Assembly: GCF_009192775.1 (NCBI RefSeq)
Contig: NZ_VTFX01000005.1
Coordinates: forward strand, 372,001 to 436,000
DNA: 64,000 nucleotides
Source of the DNA: Arthrobacter yangruifuii
GTDB taxonomy: Bacteria > Actinomycetota > Actinomycetes > Actinomycetales > Micrococcaceae
Direction of reading: 5' to 3'
In this document: positions 55,961 through 64,000 of the stretch, piece by piece
How the letters are laid out: each line of letters opens with the position of its first letter
How positions within the stretch are numbered: the first letter of the stretch is position 1
The notes under the pieces: generated by a model
What the model saw: the letters and a program-made list of their open reading frames with translations, nothing else
Told to the model about the DNA's origin: nothing
Databases searched by the model: none
Position numbers and translations under genes: made by a program

Positions 55961-57304
55961 CTAACCTATGCGCTCGCGGCGGCCGAGGAGTCCCTGCGGC
56001 CGGACCAGCAGGACGAGAATCATGATGACCAGGGCGCCCACGTACTTGAGGTCCGCCTCCAGCCAAAGGGTGGAGATCTCCACAAAGAGACCCACCAGGA
56101 CGGACCCGATCAGGGCGCCGAACACGGTGCCGAGTCCGCCGAGCGTCACGCCGGCGAAGATCAGCAACAGGATCTGCTGGCCCATGTTGAACGACACTCC
56201 CGGGCGGTAGTACGCCCACAGGATGCCGCCCATGGCCGCCAGTGCGCCGCCGATGACCCAGACCAGCCGGATGACCGCGTCCACGTCAATGCCGGACGCC
56301 GCAGCCAGCGACGGATTGTCGGCCACCGCGCGGGTGGCCTTGCCGATCCGGGTACGCAGCAGCAGCAGGGCCACCACCAGGATGACGGCCAGGGACACGA
56401 TCAGGGAGACGAGGGTGTTCCGCGGAATGGAGACGGGGCCGAGCTCCAGGAGGGGGCTCTGGGCGCCGGGCAGCTGCTTGGTGCCGCCGCCGAAGAAGAA
56501 CAGGACGGTGTAGCGGACGGCCACGGCCAGTCCGATACTGACGATCATCATGGGGACCAGGCCGGTGCCGCGCCGCCGCAGCGGTCTCCAGATGCCGGCG
56601 TCCTGCACATACCCGAAGGCGCCGCCGCCCGCTACCGCAAGCGGCAGGGCCAGCCAGACCGGAATCCCGAGCGCCGCGAACGCGAACGCCAGGACGGCAC
56701 CGAGGGTGACCATCTCGCCGTGTGCAAAGTTGGTCAGCCCGGTGGTGCCGAAAATCAGTGAGAGTCCGACGGCGCTCAACGCCAGCAGCAGCCCGAAACT
56801 CAGCCCGGCCACCGCACGCTCGGCGAGGAGCGAGCCGAAGCTCTCCTCCTGGAGCACGATGCCCTCGCCGAGCAGGAACAGGGTGGTGATGTTGGTGGTT
56901 CCTGCGAAGGTCACCGTGCGCGGGTTCTGCTGGCCCTCGGCCAGTTCGACGCCGTCCGGGAGCGTGGATTCCTCCAGCTCCACCTCGTACGCGCCCTGTA
57001 CCGGTACGCCGATGGACCAGGAGCCGTTGGCTGCGGTCAGCACTTCGCCCTCGTAGCCGTTGCCGGTGGCGGTGATCCTGACGCCTTCGATGGGCGTGCC
57101 CTGGTTTCGGACGACACCGCTGATCCGGTCGGAGTATTCGGCGCCGTCAGTGGATCCGGTACCGGCCGCGGGTGCGGAGGCACCGTCCGAGGGCGTGGTT
57201 GTTGTAGCGGAAGCGGCCGGGGAAGCGAGCAGGAGTGCAGCGAACATCGCTGCCATCGCTGCCAGCATCCCCAGATACCGGGTCAGCGCCGATGTTCTTA
57301 GCAA
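55961..57304 (-). CDS. livH: LivH-type permease with N-terminal secreted carboxypeptidase-regulatory-like domain
   Basis: A 447-residue fusion. Residues about 1-34 are a signal peptide (TRYLGMLAAMAAMFAALLLASPAASA); 35-60 a Thr/Ser/Ala/Gly linker; 60-145 an Ig-like CarboxypepD_reg fold (YSDRISGVVRNQGTPIEGVRITATGNGYEGEVLTAANGSW); then a standard LivH permease from about 160 (RAVAGLSFGLLLALSAVGLSLIFGTTGLTNFAHGEM). The start is TTG 57304 with GGAGG ten bases before. The extra domain would lie outside the membrane and may dock the binding protein or wall; E. coli LivH (about 308 aa) lacks it. First gene of the minus-strand liv operon. Confidence 0.85.
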   Translation of the reverse strand: MLRTSALTRYLGMLAAMAAMFAALLLASPAASATTTTPSDGASAPAAGTGSTDGAEYSDRISGVVRNQGTPIEGVRITATGNGYEGEVLTAANGSWSIGVPVQGAYEVELEESTLPDGVELAEGQQNPRTVTFAGTTNITTLFLLGEGIVLQEESFGSLLAERAVAGLSFGLLLALSAVGLSLIFGTTGLTNFAHGEMVTLGAVLAFAFAALGIPVWLALPLAVAGGGAFGYVQDAGIWRPLRRRGTGLVPMMIVSIGLAVAVRYTVLFFFGGGTKQLPGAQSPLLELGPVSIPRNTLVSLIVSLAVILVVALLLLRTRIGKATRAVADNPSLAAASGIDVDAVIRLVWVIGGALAAMGGILWAYYRPGVSFNMGQQILLLIFAGVTLGGLGTVFGALIGSVLVGLFVEISTLWLEADLKYVGALVIMILVLLVRPQGLLGRRERIG

Positions 57305-57616
57305 AATTCCAAAACCTCCACGCAGGGCTGCGGGACCGGCGAAGCGGCACGCAGACGGGTAGATGTGACAAAGGTCACCGATTGGGGAACATGCTACCCA
57401 CTGAATGTTTCCGGGGAGTGACGTTTCCCGCACTGCGCATGTCGCGATCGGGTAACGACTTGGCTGCCTCCGGCGCAAGGCGCCCGGGCCCGGACGGGGT
57501 CCGGTATGCCGAACCGTTATCCGCAGGCCCTGGAATCCCGGGAATCCTCGAACGGTCCGGAACGTTCTACTTGGTAGGCTGAACTGAAACAGCCCCCCAG
57601 ATGGAGGACAGATTCA
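57305..57616. other. Divergent intergenic region, liv operon / Bax-inhibitor-like gene
   Basis: 312 bp without a gene. It contains the liv promoter and GlnR-like box at 57392-57423 (minus strand) and a possible plus-strand -10 TAGGCT at 57575-57580 before the Bax-inhibitor-like gene. I see nothing else in it. Confidence 0.5.
57392..57423 (-). promoter_or_regulatory. Promoter of the livHMGF operon with GlnR-like box
   Basis: On the minus strand, GTCAC-N6-GAAAC (57423-57408) exactly fits the GlnR half-pair gTnAc-N6-GaAAc; another GAAAC abuts it upstream. A -10 TAGCAT (57397-57392) follows, so the box covers the -35 region (ACTCCC), as for an activator. Leader about 80 nt. Confidence 0.55.
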
Positions 57617-58456
57617 ATGGCACTTGGCGGAAATCCGGTTTTTAACGGAAAGAACTTCCGTTCCCAGACCCGCGGCGGCAACGCCTCGGGTTCACTGGCA
57701 ACTGACAACAGCTACATGACCCCGCAGCAGCTGCAGGATCTTTACACGGCCCCGTCTGCCAAGCCGTCGGACATGGGCCGCATGACCTATGACGACGTCA
57801 TCATGAAGACGGTCTTCTGCCTGGCGATGGTCCTGGTGGGCGCAGCCGTCCCCACGTTCCTGCTGCCGGGAATGGGCGGCGGACTGATGATCCTAGGCGC
57901 CCTGGGCGGGTTCGTCCTGGGCCTCGTGAACTCCTTCAAGCGTGAACCGGTACCGGCCCTTATCCTGGCCTACGCGTTCCTCGAAGGCATGTTCCTCGGC
58001 GGGCTGACCGCCTTCCTCGACGGGATGTACCCGGGAGTCGGCCTGCAGGCCGTGCTGGGCACACTGGCAGTCTTCGCCGTCACCCTCGTGCTGTTCCGCA
58101 GCGGGAAGGTGCGGGCCACCCCCAAGGCTGTCCGCTTCTTTATGATCGCGATCATCGGCTACGCCGTATTCTCCCTGCTCAACGTCGGCCTGATGATCTT
58201 CGGCGGCGTGCAGGATCCGTGGGGCCTGCGCGGCCAGGAGATCTTCGGCATTCCGCTGGGCGTCTTCATCGGCATCCTGGCCATCGGCCTGGCAGCGTTC
58301 TCGCTCATCATGGACTTCACGTCCATTGAGCAGGGCGTCAAGGCAGGAACCCCGGAGCGTTACTCCTGGACCGCTGCGTTCGGCCTGACCGTGACGCTGG
58401 TCTGGCTGTACGTGGAGATCATCCGTCTGCTGTCCATCCTGCGCGGCAGCGACTAA
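57617..58456 (+). CDS. Bax inhibitor-1/YccA family membrane protein
   Basis: A 279-residue member of the TMBIM/Bax-inhibitor-like family (DUF4271-like YccA group in bacteria). Seven membrane segments follow a hydrophilic 55-residue N-terminus; the family acidic residue patterns (YAFLEGMFLGGLTAFLD and SLIMDFTSIEQGVKAG, Asp/Glu in membrane helices) are present. Related proteins are pH-gated Ca2+ channels, but that is not shown for this one. ATG 57617 follows GGAGGA. Monocistronic, ended by a good terminator. Confidence 0.92.
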   Translation: MALGGNPVFNGKNFRSQTRGGNASGSLATDNSYMTPQQLQDLYTAPSAKPSDMGRMTYDDVIMKTVFCLAMVLVGAAVPTFLLPGMGGGLMILGALGGFVLGLVNSFKREPVPALILAYAFLEGMFLGGLTAFLDGMYPGVGLQAVLGTLAVFAVTLVLFRSGKVRATPKAVRFFMIAIIGYAVFSLLNVGLMIFGGVQDPWGLRGQEIFGIPLGVFIGILAIGLAAFSLIMDFTSIEQGVKAGTPERYSWTAAFGLTVTLVWLYVEIIRLLSILRGSD

Positions 58457-58502
58457 GAGTCCCAGCTGCCCCTTCGCCGACGCGGAAGGGCGGCAGCACC
58501 AC

Positions 58503-58545
58503 CGGAAGGACCCCAGGCACACAGCCTGCGGTCCTTCCGCTGTTT
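58503..58545 (+). terminator. Terminator after the Bax-inhibitor-like gene
   Basis: CGGAAGGACC (58503-58512) pairs with GGTCCTTCCG (58530-58539), with an inner AGGC/GCCT part and loop ACACA, followed by CTGTTT. Confidence 0.7.
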
Positions 58546-58726
58546 AAGACTCCCGAAGACCCGTACGCTCGTATGCTCTGGGCACCCCCGGTCCGGGCAC
58601 GTAGCATGGCGTCGGGGGACCGATCCCCGGCGCCGCCGGTCTGAGCAGGGAACGGCGAGCAGCCCGAAGCAGTCCCAAACGGTCCGGCACGGTGCGTCCG
58701 CACCCGGGCAGGAAAGGGAGTTCCCG

Positions 58727-59443
58727 ATGGTCAAAGCACCGCCGCAGTCAGTGGTCGAGGAACTCGTCGCTGTCCTGCTGGCCGGTTCGTCCACGGAGAT
58801 GTTCCTGGCGGAAGCGGCAGCTGCCGCCGCCCGGCGGCTGGGCCTGCCGCCGCCGGACGGGTGTTCGATTGCCGTTTCGCGCCGCCGCCGGCCGGTTCTT
58901 GCCGTCTGCACCAGCGGCCTGGAGGGACTGCACGCCGGCGGGGAATACGGACCCGGCAGCCCCGGCGGCGTTGTGCTGGGCGGGGGACCCGACGTCGTCG
59001 TGGCGGACCTCGCTGCATCGCACCGATGGACAGCTCTGTCCGGGGCAGCGGACCACGGTATCCGGGCGTTCGCCGCCGTCGCCCTGCCGCTGGAGGGGGA
59101 CCGCGGGGTGCTCAGCTGCTATGCGGGATCCGCGTATGCGTTCGGACCGGCGGAGATGGCAGCGGTACACGCGGTTGCCGCCGAGACGGCCAAGGCCCTC
59201 CGACTGGCCCTGCTGCTCGATGCCCAGACCAACCGTGCGGCGAACCTCCAGTCGGCTTTGGAGTCACGGACCGTGGTGGATCTGGCCGCGGGCATCATCA
59301 TGGGGCAGAACGGCTGCAGCCAGCAGGCAGCGATCGATATCCTCCGCAGCGTCTCGAACAGCCGCAATATCAAGATCCGCAACGTCGCCGCCGGCGTGGT
59401 CGCCGCGGTGAGCGACCGGGTGAGCACGCATTTCGACGAGTAG
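58727..59443 (+). CDS. GAF and ANTAR domain RNA-binding antiterminator-like regulator
   Basis: A 238-residue protein. The N-terminal half (about 8-160) is a GAF-type sensor domain. The C-terminal about 175-232 is an ANTAR domain (AANLQSALESRTVVDLAAGIIMGQNGCSQQAAIDILRSVSNSRN), a three-helix RNA-binding element that binds hairpins and prevents transcription termination. The GAF ligand is unknown. ATG 58727 follows GGGAG. It lies alone; no target transcript is evident in the window. Confidence 0.88.
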   Translation: MVKAPPQSVVEELVAVLLAGSSTEMFLAEAAAAAARRLGLPPPDGCSIAVSRRRRPVLAVCTSGLEGLHAGGEYGPGSPGGVVLGGGPDVVVADLAASHRWTALSGAADHGIRAFAAVALPLEGDRGVLSCYAGSAYAFGPAEMAAVHAVAAETAKALRLALLLDAQTNRAANLQSALESRTVVDLAAGIIMGQNGCSQQAAIDILRSVSNSRNIKIRNVAAGVVAAVSDRVSTHFDE

Positions 59444-59461
59444 GCAGCAGCCAGGCACGGG

Positions 59462-59467
59462 TAGGAT
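59462..59467 (+). promoter_or_regulatory. -10 box of leaderless aldose epimerase transcript
   Basis: TAGGAT ends 8 nt before ATG 59476 with no good ribosome site. Fits a leaderless mRNA. Confidence 0.35.
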
Positions 59468-59475
59468 AGGGCGGC

Positions 59476-60435
59476 ATGAACGCAACCGGCAGTGAACCCG
59501 CGGAGGCCACCCCCGCCACCGGAACCCAGTACGAAATCGCCCGCGGCGCCTCCCGTGCCGTCATCGGATCCCTGGGCGGCGCGCTCCGCCGGTACACGGT
59601 GAACGGCGTGGACCTGGTCCAGACCTACCCGGACGGGGCCATCCCTCCGTCCGCCAACGGGGTGCTCCTGGCGCCCTGGCCCAACCGGGTAGCGGACGGC
59701 CGGTGGACGCTGGACGGACAAACCCAGCAGCTGGACATTACGGAGCCGTCGCGCGGGCATGCCAGCCACGGGCTGCTGCGCAACACCGGGTACACCCTCC
59801 GGGACCAGGCTTCCGGAGCCGTGGAACTGGAGGCGGAGATATTCGCGCAGCACGGGTATCCGTTCCATCTCCTGCACCGCGCACGCTACAGCCTTGACGA
59901 CGACGGCGGCCTGCACGTGCACCAGAGCCTGACCAACCTGGGCGCCGCGGACGCTCCCGTTGCCCTTGGAGCCCATCCGTTTCTTCGGCTCGGCGACGTC
60001 CCGACGGAAGACCTGGTGCTGACCGTGGCGGCATCAACCGAAGTCACCGTCGATGACCGGCTTATCCCCAACGGCCGGCGCGAGCCAGCCGGAGCAACGG
60101 ACCTCCGGGGCGGCGCCCGGGTGGCCGACCTGGCGCTGGACAGTGCCTACACCGACCTTGCCGTGGATGACTCCGGCCCCGAGGGGGCGGCGCACCGGCA
60201 TGTCCTGACCGCACCTGACGGCCGCACGGTCAGCCTCTGGACCGGACCCGAATGCCGTTACGTCCACGTGTTCGTCACCGACACCTTCCCCGGCCAGTCC
60301 CGGGCCGTGGCCCTGGAGCCGATGACGGCGCCGGCCAACGCGCTGAACTCCGGGGAATCGCTGACCTGGCTGCCGCCCGGCCGGACCTTTTCCGCCCGCT
60401 GGGGCATTCTCGGCGGGCCGTCGCCTGCGCCGTAA
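59476..60435 (+). CDS. Aldose 1-epimerase family protein
   Basis: A 319-residue galactose-mutarotase-like protein that interconverts alpha and beta anomers of sugars. Family motifs: LLAPWPNRVADGRW, GHASHGLLRN (first His), GAHPFLRLGDV (second His) and the C-terminal Glu in ALEPMTAPANALN. It lacks a signal peptide. The substrate cannot be assigned. It is followed 61 nt later by the AI-2E-family gene. Confidence 0.9.
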   Translation: MNATGSEPAEATPATGTQYEIARGASRAVIGSLGGALRRYTVNGVDLVQTYPDGAIPPSANGVLLAPWPNRVADGRWTLDGQTQQLDITEPSRGHASHGLLRNTGYTLRDQASGAVELEAEIFAQHGYPFHLLHRARYSLDDDGGLHVHQSLTNLGAADAPVALGAHPFLRLGDVPTEDLVLTVAASTEVTVDDRLIPNGRREPAGATDLRGGARVADLALDSAYTDLAVDDSGPEGAAHRHVLTAPDGRTVSLWTGPECRYVHVFVTDTFPGQSRAVALEPMTAPANALNSGESLTWLPPGRTFSARWGILGGPSPAP

Positions 60436-60496
60436 CAGCGGCGGACAGGCGCGTAAAAGCGGGTTCGGGCGCAGCAGACTATGGAAAGATGGGCCC

Positions 60497-61726
60497 ATGA
60501 AACCCCATGTACGCCGCACCGGTGCGCCGCGGGCGCTGCAGGCTGCTGCTGCCAACGCCGGCCGCAGCAATGACGAGGTTCCTTTCGCCCTGCGGGTGAG
60601 CGCCGCCTGGGCCTGGCGTCTGGGTATTGTCCTGATTGTCGGGGCCGGACTCATCTGGGTCCTCAGCCACTTCTCGCTGCTGATTATTCCGCTGATGGTT
60701 GCCGCCCTGCTGGCCGGGCTGCTGTCGCCGGTCACCAACTGGCTGCGGCGGAACCGGCTGCCCGGAGGACTGTCGGTGGCAGTGACCATCGTGGCGTTCC
60801 TGGGCGTTATTATCGCCGCCCTGGCCCTGGTGGGACGGCAGCTCGCGCTCGGATTCCGCGACCTTTGGGGAGAGACGCTTCAGGGGATCCGCCAGGTTCA
60901 GGACTGGTTGTCCTCCGGACCGCTGAACATCAGCGCCGGGGACATGGATTCCTTGGTCAACGAAGCCAGCACCACGCTGCAGGACAACTCGGCGAACATC
61001 CTTTCCGGTGCGCTGAGCGTGGGCAGCAGCGCCGGCCACTTTGCCGCCGGAATCCTCCTGACTTTGTTCGCCCTGGTCTTCTTCCTGCTGGACGGGCGCC
61101 GGATCTGGGAATTCACGACCGGACTGCTGCCCCGGCGTGCACGGCCTGCCGCCTACGGAGCCGGCATCCACGGCTGGGTATCCATGGTCAACTATGTGCG
61201 CGTCCAGGTGGTGGTGGCGCTTATCGATGCCATCGGCATCGCCGGGGGTGCGGCCCTGATCGGAGTGCCGCTGGCCCTTCCCCTCGGGGTGCTGGTGTTC
61301 CTGGGTTCGTTTGTTCCGCTGATTGGTGCCTTCCTCACCGGCTTCGTGGCCGTCCTGCTGGCGCTCGTGGCCAACGGCCCGGTCAACGCGTTGATCATGC
61401 TGGGCATTGTGCTGCTGGTGCAGCAGCTGGAATCCCACATCCTGCAGCCGCTGATCATGGGGCGGGCGGTGTCCCTCCATCCGCTGGCGGTGATTCTGGC
61501 CGTCACGGGCGGCACCCTCGCCGCCGGGGTTCCCGGAGCCCTGTTCTCCGTGCCGCTGCTGGCTATCCTCAACACGGTGGTCCGCTACATTGCGGCGCGC
61601 GGCTGGGAAAATGACCTGGCCATTGAACCGGACACCGAGGACGACGACGGCGGGGACCCCGGGGAACCGGCCGGCAGCGCCGGCACCCCGAACGCGGCGG
61701 CTGCAGGGGAGGAGCAGCAGCCATGA
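60497..61726 (+). CDS. AI-2E family membrane transporter
   Basis: A 409-residue member of the AI-2E (UPF0118/PerM) family, with about eight membrane segments in two blocks separated by a soluble region (about 135-175). Features such as FSLLIIPLMVAALLAGLLSPVTNWLRR and the C-terminal GVPLALPLGVLVFLGSFVPLIGAFLTG and LVQQLESHILQPLIMGRAVSLHPL are typical. Some members export AI-2 or exchange Na+/H+; the function here is unassigned. An acidic 35-residue tail follows. The stop overlaps the ilvA start by 4 nt. Confidence 0.9.
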   Translation: MKPHVRRTGAPRALQAAAANAGRSNDEVPFALRVSAAWAWRLGIVLIVGAGLIWVLSHFSLLIIPLMVAALLAGLLSPVTNWLRRNRLPGGLSVAVTIVAFLGVIIAALALVGRQLALGFRDLWGETLQGIRQVQDWLSSGPLNISAGDMDSLVNEASTTLQDNSANILSGALSVGSSAGHFAAGILLTLFALVFFLLDGRRIWEFTTGLLPRRARPAAYGAGIHGWVSMVNYVRVQVVVALIDAIGIAGGAALIGVPLALPLGVLVFLGSFVPLIGAFLTGFVAVLLALVANGPVNALIMLGIVLLVQQLESHILQPLIMGRAVSLHPLAVILAVTGGTLAAGVPGALFSVPLLAILNTVVRYIAARGWENDLAIEPDTEDDDGGDPGEPAGSAGTPNAAAAGEEQQP

Positions 61727-62964
61727 CCGATCTGTCGATGCTGCCCGTGACGCTGGATGACATCCGTGCGGCGGCAAAACTCCTGGACGGCGTCATAGCG
61801 CACACCCCTGTCGAGTCCTCCCGGGCCCTGGCCCGGGAGACCGGCTCACCGGTCTACCTCAAATGCGAGAACCTCCAGCGCGCAGGGTCCTTCAAGGTCC
61901 GCGGTGCCTACGTGCGCATGGCCAAACTGTCCCCTGCGGACAAGGCACGGGGAGTGGTGGCTGCCTCCGCGGGAAACCACGCCCAGGGGGTGGCCGTGGC
62001 CGCCGCCCGGCTGGGCATCGCCGCCCGGATCTACATGCCGCTGGGAGTGGCACTGCCCAAGCTTGCTGCCACCCGGGGTCACGGTGCCGAGGTGATCCTG
62101 CACGGACACACCGTGGACGATGCCCTGGCCGAGGCCCAGCGGTACTCGGACCGGACGGGTGCCGTGTTCGTCCATCCGTTCGACAACGTGGACGTGGTGG
62201 CCGGGCAGGGAACCATCGGACTCGAACTCCTGGACCAGATACCGGACCTGGACACCGTCGTCATGGGGGTGGGCGGCGGGGGACTGCTCGCCGGCGTCGC
62301 CGTCGCGCTCAAATCCCGCGCCCGTGAGCTGGGCCGCGAGATCCGGATCATCGGGGTGCAGGCGGAAAACGCCGCCTCCTATCCGCCGTCGCTGGCCGCC
62401 GACGCCCTGGTGCCGCTGACCCGGGTCAGCACCATCGCTGACGGCATCGCCGTCGGACGTCCCGGACAGCTGCCGTTCTCGATCATCCGTGAACTGGTGG
62501 ACGACGTTGTGACCGTCAGCGAGGATTCCCTGGCCCGCGCCCTGATTTTCCTCCTCGAGCGTGCCAAGATGGTCGTGGAACCGGCAGGAGCCGTGGGAGT
62601 GGCAGCCTTGATGGACGGGAAGATCGACAATCCCGGCACCACGGCAGTGATCCTCTCCGGCGGCAATATTGATCCGATGCTCATGCTGAAGGTCATCCAG
62701 CGGGGACTGGCGGCTGCGGGCCGTTATCTGGTGGTCCGTATCCTCCTTGACGACCGCCCGGGGTCCCTGGCAACCATTTCGCGGATCATTGCGGATGCGG
62801 ATGCCAACGTCACCGGAGTGGACCACACGAGGGTAGGAGGATCCATCAGCATGGGAGACGTTGCCATCACCATCAACATGGAAACCAAGGGCCATGAGCA
62901 CTGCGAACTGGTGCTGAAGAACCTGCGCGCCGAGGGCTTCCAGCCCGTAGTGCTGCCGGGTTAG
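61723..62964 (+). CDS. ilvA: Threonine ammonia-lyase (threonine dehydratase)
   Basis: PLP enzyme that deaminates threonine to 2-oxobutyrate. A 413-residue protein. The PLP Lys is Lys58 in GSFKVRGAYVR; the catalytic domain spans about 15-320 (SAGNHAQGVAVAA, GVGGGGLLAGVAVALKS). A C-terminal ACT-like domain of about 80 residues (GRYLVVRILLDDRPGSLATISRII) suggests feedback control. The length and single ACT domain resemble the IlvA/TdcB form of actinobacteria; biosynthetic vs catabolic role cannot be fixed. Coupled to the AI-2E gene by a 4-nt overlap; rhomboid gene 3 nt after. Confidence 0.92.
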   Translation: MTDLSMLPVTLDDIRAAAKLLDGVIAHTPVESSRALARETGSPVYLKCENLQRAGSFKVRGAYVRMAKLSPADKARGVVAASAGNHAQGVAVAAARLGIAARIYMPLGVALPKLAATRGHGAEVILHGHTVDDALAEAQRYSDRTGAVFVHPFDNVDVVAGQGTIGLELLDQIPDLDTVVMGVGGGGLLAGVAVALKSRARELGREIRIIGVQAENAASYPPSLAADALVPLTRVSTIADGIAVGRPGQLPFSIIRELVDDVVTVSEDSLARALIFLLERAKMVVEPAGAVGVAALMDGKIDNPGTTAVILSGGNIDPMLMLKVIQRGLAAAGRYLVVRILLDDRPGSLATISRIIADADANVTGVDHTRVGGSISMGDVAITINMETKGHEHCELVLKNLRAEGFQPVVLPG

Positions 62965-62967
62965 GCC

Positions 62968-63543
62968 ATGGCTGCTTCCCGTGCACGGACCGCCCTCGCC
63001 GGCTCGCTTCTGTTTGCCGCAGTGCTGTGGGCGGTGTACCTGCTGACTTTCCTGATCAAACCGATCGTTTTTCCGTTGCTGGGCATCCTGCCGCGGCAGC
63101 TGGAGGGGCTCGACGGCGTGGTGTTCGCTCCGCTCCTGCATGCCGGCACCTCCCATCTGCTGGGCAACACCCTGCCGCTGATCGTCTTTTCCTTCCTCAC
63201 CCTGCTGGAAGGAGTCAAACGGTTCGCCTCGGTGCTGGCCATTTCCTGGCTGTGCTCGGGAATCGGGGTATGGCTGTTCGGCAGCGGACTGACGGTGGGG
63301 GTATCGGGTGTGGTGTTCGGCCTGTTCGCGTATCTGATGGTCCGCGGCTTCTCCAACCGGAACCTTGCCCAGATCCTGCTCAGCGGGCTGCTGTTCCTGG
63401 TCTACGGATCCATCCTCTGGGGCCTTTTCCCCACCTCTTGGGGTGTCTCCTGGCAGGCCCACCTGTTCGGGGCAGCCGGGGGAGTGCTGGCCGCCGTCGT
63501 GCTGCGCCGGGAGGCGCCCACGCAAAAGCGGGCCCTCCCGTAG
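62968..63543 (+). CDS. Rhomboid family intramembrane serine protease
   Basis: A 191-residue membrane protein with about six helices. The catalytic dyad is Ser113 in VGVSGVVFGLF and His165 in AHLFGAAGG, with the conserved HLLGNTLPL (His63, Asn67) helix 2 motif. Rhomboids cleave transmembrane segments of other membrane proteins; targets are unknown. It begins 3 nt after ilvA in the same unit. The 3' end overlaps the greA terminator of the opposite strand. Confidence 0.92.
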   Translation: MAASRARTALAGSLLFAAVLWAVYLLTFLIKPIVFPLLGILPRQLEGLDGVVFAPLLHAGTSHLLGNTLPLIVFSFLTLLEGVKRFASVLAISWLCSGIGVWLFGSGLTVGVSGVVFGLFAYLMVRGFSNRNLAQILLSGLLFLVYGSILWGLFPTSWGVSWQAHLFGAAGGVLAAVVLRREAPTQKRALP

Positions 63544-63553
63544 GAGAGCCCGC
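63524..63553 (-). terminator. Terminator of greA (minus strand)
   Basis: GCGGGC-x-CTCC pairs with GGAG-x-GCCCGC (63528-63538 with 63543-63553, one mismatch) around a 4-nt loop, and on the minus strand TTTTGCG follows. It overlaps the last codons of the rhomboid gene. Confidence 0.75.
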
Positions 63554-63568
63554 CCGCAGGTGGAGAGA

Positions 63569-64000
63569 TTAAGCCGCGTACGGCTTGGCGGAGATGATTT
63601 CCACGGAAATGCTCTTGCCGTTCGGTGCCGTGTAGGTGGTGCTGTCCCCGGCCTTGAGGCCCTGGATGGATGCACCCAGCGGGGACTTTTCACTGTAGAC
63701 ATCAATGCTGCTGTCGCCGGCAATCTCGCGGCTGCCCAGCAGGAAGGTCTCGACGTCGCCGGCAACGCGTGCTTCCACCAGCATGCCCGGTTCCACCACT
63801 CCGTCATCCGCCGGAGCTTCGCCAACGTGCGCGGTTTCAAGGAGCTGCGTCAGCTGGCGGATGCGGGCCTCGGTCTTGCCCTGCTCTTCCTTCGCCGCGT
63901 GGTAGCCGCCGTTCTCCTTGAGGTCGCCCTCGGACCGTGCCTGCTCAATACGGGCAACGATCTCCGTCCGGCCCGGACCGGACAGGTGCTCCAATTCCGC
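63569..64000 (-). CDS. greA: Transcription elongation factor GreA (partial, 5' end outside window)
   Basis: Rescues backtracked RNA polymerase by stimulating transcript cleavage. The visible 143 residues carry most of the N-terminal coiled-coil (ELEHLSGPGRTEIVARIEQARSEGDLKENGGYHAAKEEQGKTEARI, with the acidic tip D-x-x-E-N) and the C-terminal domain ending in ISVEIISAKPYAA. The gene starts beyond the right edge; a TTG at 63994 is internal, not a start. About 15-20 N-terminal residues are missing relative to typical GreA (about 160 aa). Confidence 0.95.
   Translation of the reverse strand, partial: AELEHLSGPGRTEIVARIEQARSEGDLKENGGYHAAKEEQGKTEARIRQLTQLLETAHVGEAPADDGVVEPGMLVEARVAGDVETFLLGSREIAGDSSIDVYSEKSPLGASIQGLKAGDSTTYTAPNGKSISVEIISAKPYAA

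Noticed and set aside
61846-63840. 664-codon minus-strand frame opposite ilvA and the rhomboid gene
   Set aside because: Shadow frame; it lacks domains and crosses the greA terminator.

Overview
The window is a GC-rich actinobacterial chromosome segment, most likely from Arthrobacter or a close relative in the Micrococcaceae. The evidence is the gene content (eukaryote-type NADP isocitrate dehydrogenase, Holin-X/DUF3618 cluster, DUF501-Ppx pair downstream of eno and an FtsB-like gene, actinobacterial adenosine deaminase motif), frequent GTG and TTG starts, 4-nt operon overlaps and several promoters whose -10 box lies 6-8 nt before the start codon. No prophage, insertion sequence, CRISPR array or plasmid gene was seen; this reads as core and sugar/nitrogen-transport chromosome.

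Layout. 1-5.4 kb: end of purH, icd, a BASS-type transporter, an HspR-box small heat shock gene, and a GCS2-family ligase paired with a membrane protein. 5.6-7.5 kb: three coupled genes for envelope proteins (Ala-rich protein, Holin-X, DUF3618). 7.6-14.4 kb: a Gfo/Idh/MocA oxidoreductase and a ChvE-GguAB-type multiple-sugar ABC importer with its ROK regulator; a near-repeat upstream of both the importer and the regulator is a candidate operator. 14.4-20 kb: gamma carbonic anhydrase, purU, an acetyltransferase, a flavin monooxygenase-like gene, then a ZTP riboswitch leading glyA-folD. With purH and purU this gives a one-carbon/purine theme. 20-27.3 kb: an ABC-2 exporter, macro-domain protein, exonuclease III, trpS, a 2H phosphoesterase and an alpha/beta hydrolase.

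27.4-31 kb holds the sdhCDAB operon on the minus strand, divergent from manC. 32-43.7 kb is a nucleoside uptake and salvage block: BMP lipoprotein, ATPase, two permeases, cytidine deaminase, thymidine phosphorylase, DedA protein, adenosine deaminase and MazG. 43.8-50.7 kb holds eno, an FtsB-like division protein, DUF501, Ppx/GppA, a membrane-anchored subtilase and a type II NADH dehydrogenase, followed by a tRNA-Leu(UAA) with an unusually short variable loop.

51-57.3 kb is a Liv-type ABC importer split into two convergent units (binding protein on plus; two ATPases and two permeases on minus). Each unit has a GlnR-like box at its promoter, and one permease carries an extra secreted N-terminal domain. 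57.6-64 kb: Bax-inhibitor-like protein, GAF-ANTAR regulator, aldose epimerase, AI-2E-family exporter, threonine dehydratase, rhomboid protease and the 3' part of greA. I found no wholly new system; the most useful leads are regulatory (riboswitch, shared operators, leaderless promoters), the LivH fusion and the odd tRNA.
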